This document shows, piece by piece, positions 26,356-36,898 of a stretch of DNA of 64,000 nucleotides. The position numbers and the translations under genes are program-made. Positions within the stretch are counted from its first letter, which is position 1, and every line of letters begins with the position of its first letter. The notes under the pieces were generated by a model, which worked only from the letters and a program-made list of their open reading frames with translations, was not told where the DNA came from and searched no databases. This DNA comes from Dyella nitratireducens (GTDB lineage: Bacteria > Pseudomonadota > Gammaproteobacteria > Xanthomonadales > Rhodanobacteraceae): assembly GCF_014642835.1 (NCBI RefSeq), contig NZ_BMJA01000001.1:1597267-1661266 (forward strand), read 5' to 3'.

Positions 26356-27657
26356 ATGTTCCGCTACTACCTTTTGCTTGCCGCCTACAGCTTCAAGCGC
26401 AGCCGCTTGCTTACTGCATTGATGATACTGGCCATCGGCCTAGGTATCGGTGCCAGCATGACCATGATCACCGTGCTGCACGTGATGTCCGGCGATCCGC
26501 TACCCGGACGCAGCGCACAACTGTATGTGCCGGTGATCGATCCGCATCCGGTCAGCAACACCAAACCCAAGAACACGATCGTCGACGGCAACATGACCTG
26601 GACGGATGCGATGTATCTGCTGCACGCTGCCCGCGCGGATCGACAGGCGGCAATGGCCGCAGGTGCCCTGCCCGTTCGGCCGGCGCAGGCATCGCTGCGG
26701 CCTTTTTTCGAGTCGGGACACTATGTCACCGCTGATTTCTTTCCCATGTTTGGCACGCCGTTTCGCACCGGTGCCGGATGGAGTGCGCAGGATGATGAAA
26801 ACCATGTACGCGTAGTCGTACTCAATGCCGATTTGAATCGCAAGCTGTTCGGCAACACGCCCAGCATCGGCCGCAACGTACGTTTGAAGAACACCGATTT
26901 CCGCGTGATCGGCGTACTGGACGACTGGCAACCGCAACCCACCTTCTACGCGCAGATCGACAACGCCGCCTTCGGCAGCACCGATCAATTTTTCATACCA
27001 TTGCAAACAGCGCAGGAACTGAACTTCGAGATCAGCGGCCGCATGTGGTGCTGGGGCAACGGCGGCGACGGACGCGCGAGTGGTGATTGCAGCTGGTTGC
27101 AGTTCTGGGTTGAACTGGACAGTGCCGGGAAGGCGCATGCCTACCAGAATTTTCTTGCCGACTATTGGCGCGACCAGCAGGCACACGGCCGCTTTCCGCG
27201 TCCGGTGAATGCACAGCTCTACGGCCTGATGGACTGGCTGAGCAACCAGCACGTGGTGCCTGGCGACCTGCGCCTGCAGCTGTGGTTGGCACTAGGTTTT
27301 CTGGGCGTCTGCATGCTCAACATCGTTGGCTTGCTGCTGGCCAAATTCCTGCGCCGCGGCGGCGAGATCAGTGTGCGGCGTGCATTGGGCGCACGGCGGC
27401 GCGACGTGTTTTTGCAATTGGGCATCGAAGCCGGTGCGATCGGAATTGCCGGTGGCGCGCTCGGCTTAGGTATCGCCGAGCTTGGCTTGTGGAGCGTGCG
27501 CCAGCGTCCAGATGGCTATGCACATCTGGCGCAGATGGATATCACCATGCTGCTGGGTACTTTCCTGCTGGCGATTGTCGCCGGCGTATGCGCTGGCCTG
27601 GTACCGGCCTGGCGCGCCTGCAACGTTACGCCTGCCCTGCAGCTCAAAACCCAATGA
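26356..27657 (+). CDS. MacB/FtsX-type ABC transporter permease
   Basis: 433 residues from the ATG at 26356, preceded by AAGGAAAG. One N-terminal helix (LLTALMILAIGLGIGASMTM), a MacB_PCD-type periplasmic domain of about 240 residues, and three C-terminal helices with the FtsX signature (GGEISVRRALGARRRDVFLQL, then AGVCAGLVPAWRACNVTPALQLK). It overlaps the next permease-gene region and lies downstream of the BlaI/M56 genes, probably in the same operon. No ATP-binding protein is encoded nearby. Confidence 0.87.
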   Translation: MFRYYLLLAAYSFKRSRLLTALMILAIGLGIGASMTMITVLHVMSGDPLPGRSAQLYVPVIDPHPVSNTKPKNTIVDGNMTWTDAMYLLHAARADRQAAMAAGALPVRPAQASLRPFFESGHYVTADFFPMFGTPFRTGAGWSAQDDENHVRVVVLNADLNRKLFGNTPSIGRNVRLKNTDFRVIGVLDDWQPQPTFYAQIDNAAFGSTDQFFIPLQTAQELNFEISGRMWCWGNGGDGRASGDCSWLQFWVELDSAGKAHAYQNFLADYWRDQQAHGRFPRPVNAQLYGLMDWLSNQHVVPGDLRLQLWLALGFLGVCMLNIVGLLLAKFLRRGGEISVRRALGARRRDVFLQLGIEAGAIGIAGGALGLGIAELGLWSVRQRPDGYAHLAQMDITMLLGTFLLAIVAGVCAGLVPAWRACNVTPALQLKTQ

Positions 27658-27665
27658 GGCGAACC

Positions 27666-28880
27666 ATGCCACTACCACCCATCGTCGCCAGTCTTACCCG
27701 CCACAAGCTCACCGCGCTGCTGCTGATGCTGCAGGTCAGCCTGACTTGCGCCATCGTGTGCAACGTCGCCTTCATGATCGTCGATCGCGTGCAGCAACTG
27801 CACCACCCCAGCGGCGTGGCTGAAAACGAACTGGTGATGATCGAGAGCACCGACCTGGATCAAAACGCCCAACCGCTGGTTCGCCATGCCACCGACCTCA
27901 CAGCTTTGCGCGCCATCCCGGGCGTGACATCGGTGGCCGTGGTGGACGCGATGCCTTTCAATCATTACGACTGGAGCAATGGTATCGCCCTGATGCAAGA
28001 CGGACCCGCCCGCGCCACGGCCACTGCATTCAACGGCACACCCGGAGAACTCACCACTCTCGGCCTGCACCTGGTCGAAGGGCGCGATTTTCTACCGAAC
28101 GAATACGTGCCGCTGGGCAGTGCGCATGACTGGAACGGCATCGACCAGGTACCTGTCACCATCGTCACGCGTGCCTTGGCCGACAAACTTTTTCCAGGCC
28201 AGGACCCGCTCGGCAAGGCCATCTATCCGGACGAGAAACCGGTGCGCATCGTCGGCGTGATCGATCACCTGCTGCGCCCGCAAGCGCACGAGAGCGCCGA
28301 TAGCGACGATGCCACTGTGTTTCCCATGTTGCCCGACGGCAACGACGTGACGTACGTGCTGCGCACCGCCCCGCAAGACCGCGAACGTGTACTGAAGCAA
28401 GCCGCCGAGGTGCTCGATCATTTGCATGACAATCGCATCCTTCGGCATGCACAGACCTTCGAGCAGTTGCGCGCGGATTTCTTTCACCGCAGCCGCACGA
28501 TGATCGCTCTATTGATGGCGGCGGCGCTGGGCCTGCTGGTCGTCACCGCGCTGGGCATTGCAGGACTGGCCAGTTTCTGGGTGCAACAGCGCAGGCGTTC
28601 CATCGGCATTCGTCGTGCGGTGGGCGCGACGCGGCGGGATATCCTGCGTTATTTCCAGTTGGAGAACTTCCTGATCGTGGGTGCTGGCGTCACGCTCGGC
28701 ACCTTGCTGGCTTATGGTCTGAACATGCTATTGATGCAGCACTACGAGCAACCACGATTGCCGCTGCTTTATCTCGCTGTCGGCGCTTTGGCGCTGTGGC
28801 TGCTCGGGCAGCTTGCCGTGCTCGGTCCTGCGTTGCGCGCTGCCTCGGTGCCACCGGTGGTGGCGACACGCGGTGCATGA
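27666..28880 (+). CDS. second MacB/FtsX-type ABC transporter permease
   Basis: 404 residues from the ATG at 27666 (GAGG five bases upstream); an ATG at 27654 overlapping the previous stop is also possible. Same architecture as its neighbour: one N-terminal helix, a periplasmic domain and an FtsX core (RRRSIGIRRAVGATRRDILRYFQLENFLIVGAGV), ending PALRAASVPPVVATRGA. The two permeases probably form a heterodimer. The ATPase must be supplied from elsewhere, or the pair may act without one. Confidence 0.87.
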   Translation: MPLPPIVASLTRHKLTALLLMLQVSLTCAIVCNVAFMIVDRVQQLHHPSGVAENELVMIESTDLDQNAQPLVRHATDLTALRAIPGVTSVAVVDAMPFNHYDWSNGIALMQDGPARATATAFNGTPGELTTLGLHLVEGRDFLPNEYVPLGSAHDWNGIDQVPVTIVTRALADKLFPGQDPLGKAIYPDEKPVRIVGVIDHLLRPQAHESADSDDATVFPMLPDGNDVTYVLRTAPQDRERVLKQAAEVLDHLHDNRILRHAQTFEQLRADFFHRSRTMIALLMAAALGLLVVTALGIAGLASFWVQQRRRSIGIRRAVGATRRDILRYFQLENFLIVGAGVTLGTLLAYGLNMLLMQHYEQPRLPLLYLAVGALALWLLGQLAVLGPALRAASVPPVVATRGA

Positions 28881-28898
28881 ACGTAGCTTGCGATAATT

Positions 28899-28985
28899 CT
28901 GTTTCAGAGCGAGTCGTCATTCCGGCGAAGGCCGGAATCCATCGCCAATACGAAGCATGGATTCCGGCCTTCGCCGGAATGACGT
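28899..28985. repeat. REP-like inverted repeat, family B
   Basis: Core 28915-28984: CGTCATTCCGGCGAAGGCCG... and its inverse, each folding as ATTCCGGC-GAAG-GCCGGAAT. The flank CTGTTTCAGAGCGAGT at 28899-28914 is also found next to the copy at 41.2 kb, so the repeated unit is longer than the palindrome. Confidence 0.9.
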
Positions 28986-29058
28986 CGAGGCAAGATCGAC
29001 TTTCTTCGCTGCGAACGATGCTTCAATCGCCAAAAACTTTGGGAATATATAAGGCGAT

Positions 29059-30024
29059 CTACGCGCTGATCTGCTGCAACGCCGCCATCACCTGCGCTTC
29101 GGCTTGCGCCGGCGACCACGCAGCCATCTGTGCCAGCGTATACGTGCGACGCAGGTAGCGAATCACTTGCAGGCCCAACCAATAACCGCTGCGATTGGGC
29201 AAACCTTGCTGATACGGCTTGGGCGCCGCATTGAACCAGCGCTTGAAGATTTCCGGATGTTCGGCATCGATCGCCTTGCTGCGCGCATCGGCGAGGAAGC
29301 GCCGGGCGATGTCCGGCAGCTTATTTGCGGGAATGGCGCCAAGCTCATCCTCCAGCAACAGTTCGCCATCCGTATGCCCCGGCGCAAGCTCGCCACTCAC
29401 ATAGGTGGCCAAGCCTTCCTCGAACAACGGCAAGGTCAGCGGCGCATCCGGCATCACGCCGTCGTTGCGAATACCTGCGTGCTGCGCGTGATAAAGGTGA
29501 AAGAGTTCGTGCGGCACCACGATGTCGAGTTGAGCGTGCTCCAGCAGCAGGGAATCGGCTGCGAATGCCAGCACGGGTTTGCCACTGGAGAGAACACCGC
29601 TCTTGGCATCGAAGTTTGGCGCAAGCAGGATGGTGATCGGCGGATGCGTGTCGGCATCAGGGAATAACATCTTGAAGCGTACCGATTGCTTGGCAACGGC
29701 ATCCTGCACGGCGTGCACTTCGGCAGGAATATCCGCTGCCAGAGCCGGGTATTTCGCAAAGCGCGCCTTCAACCAAATCTGCCGGCGCGCCTGCCAATAG
29801 GGATCCTGCTGTTTTTCCCATACCACCGAATCGTAGATATCGCGACGTGTCGCTTCGATGGTGCGGTTCCACGCGTGCTCCTGCTGCAGGAAAGGCTGGC
29901 CTTTCGCTGCAGTCCAGAATTCGTTGAACGACGTGGTAATCGATGGCGCCTCTGCCCCCGACGTAGGCGCAATGCTTGCGAGCAGCAGCACCAGGCACAG
30001 TGCTTTGCTGCTGCTCACCTTCAT
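29059..30024 (-). CDS. secreted gluzincin-like metallopeptidase
   Basis: 321 residues from the ATG at 30024. Signal peptide MKVSSSKALCLVLLLASIAPTSG. The zinc-binding HELFH is at 172-176, and a downstream FEEGLATYVSGE (about 201-212) supplies the third ligand, the gluzincin pattern seen in DUF2268-like peptidases. The product is probably periplasmic or secreted. The start is four bases beyond the stop of the S9 peptidase gene, so the two are translationally coupled and may act together in peptide breakdown. Confidence 0.8.
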   Translation of the reverse strand: MKVSSSKALCLVLLLASIAPTSGAEAPSITTSFNEFWTAAKGQPFLQQEHAWNRTIEATRRDIYDSVVWEKQQDPYWQARRQIWLKARFAKYPALAADIPAEVHAVQDAVAKQSVRFKMLFPDADTHPPITILLAPNFDAKSGVLSSGKPVLAFAADSLLLEHAQLDIVVPHELFHLYHAQHAGIRNDGVMPDAPLTLPLFEEGLATYVSGELAPGHTDGELLLEDELGAIPANKLPDIARRFLADARSKAIDAEHPEIFKRWFNAAPKPYQQGLPNRSGYWLGLQVIRYLRRTYTLAQMAAWSPAQAEAQVMAALQQISA

Positions 30025-30028
30025 CACA

Positions 30029-32374
30029 TCAGCGCCACGGCCAGGGCTTGAGCGCGTATTCCTTCGGCGGCGTGTCACCGGCGAGGTTCTGCACGAAGTA
30101 ATCCCAACGGCGGCGCGTGACGTACGGCGTGTCGACCGCATAGCCATGATGCATGTTGGGCAGGATCAGCATGTCGAAATCTTTGTTCGCCTTGATCAGC
30201 GCATCCACCACCAGGAAGGTGCTGTACGGCGGCACGTTGTCGTCGATCGAACCGTGTACCAGCATCAGCTTGCCCTTGAGGTTCTTGGCGAGCAGCTGAT
30301 TGGCCTGGTTGTCGTAATTGGTCGTGCCGTCCTTGTTGGTGACCAGCAGGCCCTGCCACTTTTCGCCCCAATCGTCTTCGTACTCGCGGTTGTCATGGTT
30401 GCCGCTTTCGGCCCAACCCACCTTGAAGAAATCGGGATAGCGGAACATGGCATCCGCCGTGGTATTGCCACCACCGGAGTGGCCCCAGATGCCGACGCGA
30501 TCGAGATCAATCCACGGATAACGCTGCGCAAGTTGCTTGATGGCCGTGACCTGGTCCGGCAACGTGTTGTCGCCCATGCTGCCGAACCACGCATCGTGGA
30601 ATGCCTTGGAGCGCCACGGCGTGCCCATGCCGTCAATCGCTACGACGATAAAGCCGAGTTCTGCCAGCGACTGGTTGTCGTATTCGGAGGGCGCAAAGCC
30701 AAAGGTCCTCACCGAGCCAGTCTGCGGGCCGGGGTAGACGTAATCGACGATCGGATATTTCTTCGCCGGGTCGAAATGCGTGGGCTTGAACATCAACCCG
30801 TACAGATCCGTCTTGCCGTCGCGCGCCTTCACTACGATCTGTTCCGGCGGCTGCCAGCCGGTGGCCAGCAGGCGCTTGATGTCGGCCGTGGCCACCGTCG
30901 CAACACTGCGGCCATCATTGGCATCGCGCAGCACGGTGACGGTCGGTTTCGACGTGGTGGAATAGCTGTCGACGAAATACTTGCCGTCGTCGGACAGGGT
31001 GATGGTGTGATCGGCAGGCTCCGGCGTGAGCAGCACCGGCTCGCCGCCATCCAGGCTTACCTTCCAGAATTGCTGGTAATACGGATTGACGCCGGGTGTG
31101 CGCCCCACGCCACGGAACCAGACGGTGCGGGTCTTCGCATCAACCTTCAGCACTTCAGTGACGTTGCCCTCGCCAGTGGTGATGGCGCGCTTGGGCTGGC
31201 CGTTATTGAGATCGTAAAGATACAGATTGCCCCAGTTATTGCGCTCACTGAACCAGATCGCCTCGTTCGTCTCCGGCAGGTAGCGCCAGTTCACCGCGCC
31301 GTTGCCGCTTTCGTAATAGGTGGCGACGTCTTCATGGAACACGGTGCGCACGTTGCCGTTTGCCGCGTCGGCGATACGGAAGGTCTCGTGCTTGTGGTCA
31401 CGCGACGTGGAAACGAAGGCGAGCGTCTTGCTGTCCGGCGCCCACTTCACGTCGTCCCAGCCGCCGTCCTCGCCGCAGCTCACGTCGTCGCACAAGCTGG
31501 AACGGTGCTGATCCGGCGGCATCTTCAGGCGCACGACTTTGTGTGCGGGCACGTCGATGATCACCCGCTCGATCATCGTGACGTCTTTGTCGCCTGCCAG
31601 CGGATACTTCCACGCCTGCAGTTCCGGATGGCCCAGCTTGGTGACGACCAGGTACATGTCACCGGTTTTGCGCTGGTCCTGCTGGAAGGTCGCGATATGC
31701 TTGGAATCCGGCGACCATTCGAGGATGGCGTTGTCGGTATGTTTCCAGCCGGCGTTGTCGGTGGCGTAACCGAAGTTTTCCACGCCGTCGGTGGTGAGTT
31801 GGGTTTCCTTGCCGGTGGCGACGTCACGCACCCACAAGTTCCAGTTGCGGATAAAGGCTTCCTGCTTGCGGTCGGGCGAGAGCACGCCGGGCTCTTTGCC
31901 GGTTTTCACGACGGTGGCCTTGTCCACGCATTCGCCGGCTGCTTTCAGATTGCACAGATAATGCGTGCCGCCGATCGTGATCTCGTCACGTCCATCGGCA
32001 GCGACGCGGTAATCGCTGATGCTCAGCTTGTCCGCCTTGATGTCATGCTTCCCGGCCTTGTCCAGTGCGGCGGCAAGCTTGGCCTGGTCCAGCAGTGACT
32101 CCGCCTTGCCGGTGGCGGCATCCATGCGCAGGTAATGATCGCCGCTGGCGTCGTGGTCGACGTACCAGAAATGCGTGCCGTCCAGCCAATGCACGGTGCT
32201 CACCATGTGATCGACCAACGGCATGGTGTTGTACGGCATGTAGCGCTCGGCCTGCGCATAATCCTGCGCGGTAAGCGTACGGTCCGCAGCGATCGCGCCG
32301 CCCGCGGAACCCAGGGCCAGTAGCCCACACATCAGTGCGCCATGCAGACGCGATGTGCCGAAGATTGAACGCAT
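30029..32374 (-). CDS. S9-family dipeptidyl peptidase IV-like serine peptidase
   Basis: 781 residues from the ATG at 32374, which has GGGAGC six bases upstream. Signal peptide of about 30 residues ending GGAIA. The beta-propeller (DPPIV_N, about 60-500) is followed by a catalytic hydrolase domain with nucleophile GHSGGG, acid in HGSIDDNVPP and histidine in MHHGYA. Such enzymes remove Xaa-Pro or related dipeptides from peptides in the periplasm, in keeping with the proteolytic lifestyle of Xanthomonadales. It is first in a two-gene operon. The gap upstream contains a 12-bp-stem hairpin region (about 32443-32487). Confidence 0.92.
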   Translation of the reverse strand: MRSIFGTSRLHGALMCGLLALGSAGGAIAADRTLTAQDYAQAERYMPYNTMPLVDHMVSTVHWLDGTHFWYVDHDASGDHYLRMDAATGKAESLLDQAKLAAALDKAGKHDIKADKLSISDYRVAADGRDEITIGGTHYLCNLKAAGECVDKATVVKTGKEPGVLSPDRKQEAFIRNWNLWVRDVATGKETQLTTDGVENFGYATDNAGWKHTDNAILEWSPDSKHIATFQQDQRKTGDMYLVVTKLGHPELQAWKYPLAGDKDVTMIERVIIDVPAHKVVRLKMPPDQHRSSLCDDVSCGEDGGWDDVKWAPDSKTLAFVSTSRDHKHETFRIADAANGNVRTVFHEDVATYYESGNGAVNWRYLPETNEAIWFSERNNWGNLYLYDLNNGQPKRAITTGEGNVTEVLKVDAKTRTVWFRGVGRTPGVNPYYQQFWKVSLDGGEPVLLTPEPADHTITLSDDGKYFVDSYSTTSKPTVTVLRDANDGRSVATVATADIKRLLATGWQPPEQIVVKARDGKTDLYGLMFKPTHFDPAKKYPIVDYVYPGPQTGSVRTFGFAPSEYDNQSLAELGFIVVAIDGMGTPWRSKAFHDAWFGSMGDNTLPDQVTAIKQLAQRYPWIDLDRVGIWGHSGGGNTTADAMFRYPDFFKVGWAESGNHDNREYEDDWGEKWQGLLVTNKDGTTNYDNQANQLLAKNLKGKLMLVHGSIDDNVPPYSTFLVVDALIKANKDFDMLILPNMHHGYAVDTPYVTRRRWDYFVQNLAGDTPPKEYALKPWPWR

Positions 32375-32543
32375 GTTTGCTCCCCATGAAAAAGCGGAAC
32401 CAGTGGCTCCGGGCATGACTTTTCATCGTATAGGCACCTGCTGTCGCACACCCCTGCCAAAGGTCTGGGGTGCGGTGTTGTGCGACGCAACAGGCAAGAT
32501 TATCGTGTAGGGCATTTCCCTCACTTGATGACACAGTCCGCTT

Positions 32544-32957
32544 ATGTCGACTGCCCTCGAAACCGACTCGACAACGACCACGCTACCGGAAGCCCGTTTG
32601 CTGGAAATGGTGTTTCCCGATCACACCAATCACCTGCGCACCCTGTTCGGCGGCCAGGCGTTGGCCTGGATGGACAAGGCCGCCTTCATCGTCGCGTCGC
32701 GCCATGCGCGGCGCATCGTGGTCACCGCTCGCTCGGAGGAAGTGAACTTCCGCGTGCCGGTGCGCGAAGGTCAATTGGTCGAACTGGTAGCGCGACTGGT
32801 GAGCGTCGGCCGCAGCTCGATGACGGTGGAAGTAGAAATGACGGCAGAAGATCCGCTCACCGGCGACCGCCGCGTCTGCACCACGGGTCGGTTCGTTATG
32901 ATCGCGCTGGATTCCAACGGCTCGCCCACGCAGGTGCCACCGTTGCACGAGGGGTAA
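32544..32957 (+). CDS. acyl-CoA thioesterase, YciA/hotdog family
   Basis: 137 residues. A hotdog fold with MVFPDHTNHLRTLFGGQALAWMDKAA, the conserved start of the YciA/BACH acyl-CoA hydrolases (catalytic aspartate in the FGGQALAWMD helix). It would hydrolyse acyl-CoA in the cytoplasm. It is followed four bases later by a glutathione S-transferase gene, so the two are co-transcribed. Confidence 0.9.
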   Translation: MSTALETDSTTTTLPEARLLEMVFPDHTNHLRTLFGGQALAWMDKAAFIVASRHARRIVVTARSEEVNFRVPVREGQLVELVARLVSVGRSSMTVEVEMTAEDPLTGDRRVCTTGRFVMIALDSNGSPTQVPPLHEG

Positions 32958-32961
32958 ACGC

Positions 32962-33711
32962 ATGTCGCAGCACTACACCGTCATCGGCAACTACATTTCT
33001 CCGTACGTTCGCAAAGTGCTTGCCTGCCTGGAGCTGAAAGGGCTGGATTACGAGATCGATCCGATCACACCCTTTATCGGCAACGATGATTTCAGCCGGT
33101 TCAGCCCCTTGCGGCGCATTCCCGTGTTGATTGACGGTGAGCTGGTGCTCAACGACTCGTCGGTGATCTGCCAATACCTGGAAGACAAGCATCCGCAACC
33201 ATCGCTGTATCCGGCCGATATCGCTCGCCGCGCCAAGGCGCGCTGGTTGGAAGAGTATGCCGACACGTACTTGGCGGACGTGTTGATCTGGCGCCTGTTC
33301 TATCAACTGGCGGTGCGCAAGCATGTGTTCCACGAGCCCACGGACGAGGCCGTCGTCCGGCAGGCACGCGAGGTGGAAATTCCTGCGGCGCTCGATTATC
33401 TGGAAACGCAATTGCCGGCCGAGGGCTTCATCTTTGGCCAGCTGTCGATCGCCGATATCAGCATCGCCGGGTATTTCCGCACGGCGTCGTTCGTGCGTTA
33501 TGCGGTGGATGCAGCGCGGTGGCCGCGCACGGCCGCATTCGTACAACGCATGCAAGCGTTGCCGGCGTTCCAGAAACTGGCGCGGCTGGAAGATGGCGTG
33601 CTGCGCATTCCTGTTACCGAGCAGCGTGAAGCGCTGATGGCGATGGGAGCGCCGATAACGCGGGAGACGATGGGGAGTGATGTGCCGAGGCATGGGTTGC
33701 CACGCGGGTAA
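32962..33711 (+). CDS. glutathione S-transferase family protein
   Basis: 249 residues. The N-terminal thioredoxin-like domain has the active-site region NYISPYVRKVLACLELKG, the cis-proline in RRIPVLIDGE and the glutathione-contact motif LNDSSVICQYLE. An all-helical C-terminal domain contains GQLSIADISIAGYF (N-capping box). Substrate unknown. It shares an operon with the thioesterase. Confidence 0.9.
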   Translation: MSQHYTVIGNYISPYVRKVLACLELKGLDYEIDPITPFIGNDDFSRFSPLRRIPVLIDGELVLNDSSVICQYLEDKHPQPSLYPADIARRAKARWLEEYADTYLADVLIWRLFYQLAVRKHVFHEPTDEAVVRQAREVEIPAALDYLETQLPAEGFIFGQLSIADISIAGYFRTASFVRYAVDAARWPRTAAFVQRMQALPAFQKLARLEDGVLRIPVTEQREALMAMGAPITRETMGSDVPRHGLPRG

Positions 33712-33739
33712 TTGGTCGTGCATGCGGTGCTTGCGATTT

Positions 33740-33815
33740 CGTAGGTTGGGGTGCAAACCCCAACATCACGCTCTCGACCGACATGGCGATGTTGGGGTTT
33801 GCACCCCAACCTACG
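33740..33815. repeat. REP-like inverted repeat, family A
   Basis: Complete copy, CGTAGGTTGGGGTGCAAACC... with the exact inverse right half ending CCTACG. It separates the convergent GST and LysR genes. Confidence 0.92.
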
Positions 33816-33824
33816 ACGCAACGA

Positions 33825-34724
33825 TCAAAGCTGCTTACCCATCACCTCTACCAGCCAATCCACAAACACGCGCAAGCGTGCCGGCATCTGCCGATGCGGC
33901 GGATACAACACGGTGATCGGCAAGGATGGCGGTGGCGTCGAAGGCAGAATGTCCCTGAGTTGTCCGCTCGCCAGCGCATCCGTCAGGTGATAACGCGGAA
34001 ATTGCGCAATGCCCAACCCTGCCTCGCAACAACCCCGATAGGCTTCCACGCCACTGACGGTGATGCGCCCAGGCAGGCTTACTTCCCGCAGCTTGCGGCC
34101 CACCATGAATTCCAGCGGTTCCACGCGATGCGTGGTGGGCGATGCCCAATTCACCGCGTAGTGGCCGTCCTGCAAATCCGCCAGGTTGCGCGGCATGCCA
34201 TGCCGGCGCACGTAATCGGCGCTGGCGACGGTGGCTTGCTCCAATGCACCAACACGCCGCCCGACCAGGCCGGAATCGGACAAGTTGCCGACGCGCAAGA
34301 CGCAATCAACACCTTCGCGCAATAGATCCACAAAGTGATCGCCGGTGCCGATATCCAATTCCAACAAGGGATAGCGCGCGAAGAAGGCAGGCAGCGCCGG
34401 AATCACCCACAGTCTCGCCAATTGCGTCGGCAGATCCACGCGCAATCGTCCCCGCGGTTGCACCGCGGCCTGGCGAAAATCCGCTTCCACCGCATCCACA
34501 TCGGCGAGCAGCCGCACGCAATGGCGGTAATACGCTTCGCCATCGCGGCTGGTGCGTACACGCCGAGTGGTTCGTTGCAGCAGTTGCGTGCCGAGGCGGG
34601 CTTCCAGCCGTTTGATGGTGTGGGTAACGGTGGCACGCGGCAGATTCAGGTCGTCGGCTGCGGCGGTAAAACTCGCCAGTTCGACGATCCGCTTGAACAG
34701 GCGCATGGCATCGAGGCGGTCCAT
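33825..34724 (-). CDS. LysR-family transcriptional regulator
   Basis: 299 residues. N-terminal helix-turn-helix (FKRIVELASFTAAADDLNLPRATVTHTIKRLEARLGTQLLQR) and a substrate-binding-like effector domain. It is divergent from an aldo/keto reductase gene with about 110 bp between the starts, the usual arrangement for a LysR regulator and its target. The effector is unknown. The stop lies 10 bp from a family A repeat. Confidence 0.92.
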   Translation of the reverse strand: MDRLDAMRLFKRIVELASFTAAADDLNLPRATVTHTIKRLEARLGTQLLQRTTRRVRTSRDGEAYYRHCVRLLADVDAVEADFRQAAVQPRGRLRVDLPTQLARLWVIPALPAFFARYPLLELDIGTGDHFVDLLREGVDCVLRVGNLSDSGLVGRRVGALEQATVASADYVRRHGMPRNLADLQDGHYAVNWASPTTHRVEPLEFMVGRKLREVSLPGRITVSGVEAYRGCCEAGLGIAQFPRYHLTDALASGQLRDILPSTPPPSLPITVLYPPHRQMPARLRVFVDWLVEVMGKQL

Positions 34725-34752
34725 GGATTGTTGATTCCCATGAAATAGTGAA

Positions 34753-34766
34753 GCTCATTATTGAGC
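34753..34766. promoter_or_regulatory. possible LysR-type operator
   Basis: The inverted repeat GCTCA-ttat-TGAGC lies in the divergent intergenic region between the LysR and aldo/keto reductase genes. It fits a dyad for a LysR dimer by position; the sequence alone is not diagnostic. Confidence 0.4.
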
Positions 34767-34834
34767 ATTTATCACGGAGCCGCATCGGCCGATGATGCTT
34801 GAGTTCCCCCTCCCCCAACCGCGAGATAACCATC

Positions 34835-35827
<993 letters not shown>

Positions 35828-35841
35828 GCAGAGAATGACAA

Positions 35842-35909
35842 CGTAGGTTGGGGTGCAACCCCAACATGCCTGCCATAGCGACATGTTGGGGTTTGCACCC
35901 CAACCTACG
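35842..35909. repeat. REP-like inverted repeat, family A (slightly shortened)
   Basis: The left half has GTGCAACCCC where other copies have GTGCAAACCCC, so the left hairpin is one base shorter; the right half is complete. It lies between the reductase gene and queF. Confidence 0.9.
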
Positions 35910-35949
35910 GCTCCCCTGACCTTGTACCCGCACGCATTACAATGTGCGC

Positions 35950-36774
35950 ATGACCACCCCCGAACACTCCCCCCTCGGCAAGCACACCGTCTACGCCGAC
36001 CGCTACGACCCTTCCCTGCTGTTCCCGATGCCTCGCCAGGCCAAGCGCGACGAAATCGGCGTGAGCGAGCCGCTGCCATTCCACGGCGTGGATATCTGGA
36101 ATGCCTATGAGCTGTCCTGGCTGGACATGCACGGCAAGCCGATGGTGGGCGTGGCGGAATTCCACGTGCCGGCGCATTCGCCGAACATCATCGAATCCAA
36201 GTCGTTCAAGCTGTACCTCAACGGTTTCGCGCAGGAGCCGCTGGCGAATGTCGCGGCACTGAGCGCGCTGTTGCAGCAGGACCTCACGCGTGCAGCCGGT
36301 GCGGTGGTGACGGTGACGATTCGCCCGCCGCATGTCGCGCAACACACGTTTGCCGATCTGGAAGGCGAGTCGATCGACAACCTGCCAGTGACCATCGATC
36401 ACTACGGCCCGCCCCGACCCGATTATCTGCACACCGATGCGCAGGCCGGCATCGTCGAAGAAATACTCGTTTCCGATCTGCTGCGTTCCAACTGTCCCGT
36501 CACCGGACAGCCCGACTGGGGCAGCGTGCAGATCGCCTACCGCGGCACGCCGATCGACCGCGAAGGCCTGCTGCGCTACCTGGTTTCGTTCCGCACCCAC
36601 AACGAGTTCCATGAACAATGCGTGGAGCGCATCTTCATCGACCTGATGAAGCACTGCGTACCCGAGCGGCTCAGCGTGTACGCACGCTACACGCGCCGCG
36701 GCGGACTGGACATCAACCCGTTCCGCAGCACGGACAAGACCCTGCCGGGCAACGTCCGCGGAGTGCGTCAATAA
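35950..36774 (+). CDS. queF: NADPH-dependent 7-cyano-7-deazaguanine reductase QueF
   Basis: 274 residues, the long bimodular QueF form. The QueF motif [10 protein letters not shown] is at 82-91, and the catalytic cysteine is C182 in [12 protein letters not shown]. It reduces preQ0 to preQ1 in queuosine biosynthesis for tRNA. The ATG at 35950 is chosen; a GTG six bases upstream is in frame. The gene stands alone between a family A repeat and a lipoprotein gene. Downstream, an imperfect hairpin (36852-36863) and TTTTTT could end transcription. Confidence 0.95.
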   Translation: MTTPEHSPLGKHTVYADRYDPSLLFPMPRQAKRDEIGVSEPLPFHGVDIWNAYELSWLDMHGKPMVGVAEFHVPAHSPNIIESKSFKLYLNGFAQEPLANVAALSALLQQDLTRAAGAVVTVTIRPPHVAQHTFADLEGESIDNLPVTIDHYGPPRPDYLHTDAQAGIVEEILVSDLLRSNCPVTGQPDWGSVQIAYRGTPIDREGLLRYLVSFRTHNEFHEQCVERIFIDLMKHCVPERLSVYARYTRRGGLDINPFRSTDKTLPGNVRGVRQ

Positions 36775-36898
36775 CGTAGACTCTGCGCCCCGGTGCCCCC
36801 GGTCATCGGCACTTCAGATCGCTGGCGCTAGCCTTGACAGTTGCCCCGATACCGCCGGTTTACCGGTAACGTTTTTTATCATTTTCGGAATCCCGCAC

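Noticed and set aside
29858..32098. 746-residue plus-strand open frame
   Set aside because: Antisense shadow of the S9 peptidase gene, which carries the GHSGGG catalytic motif.
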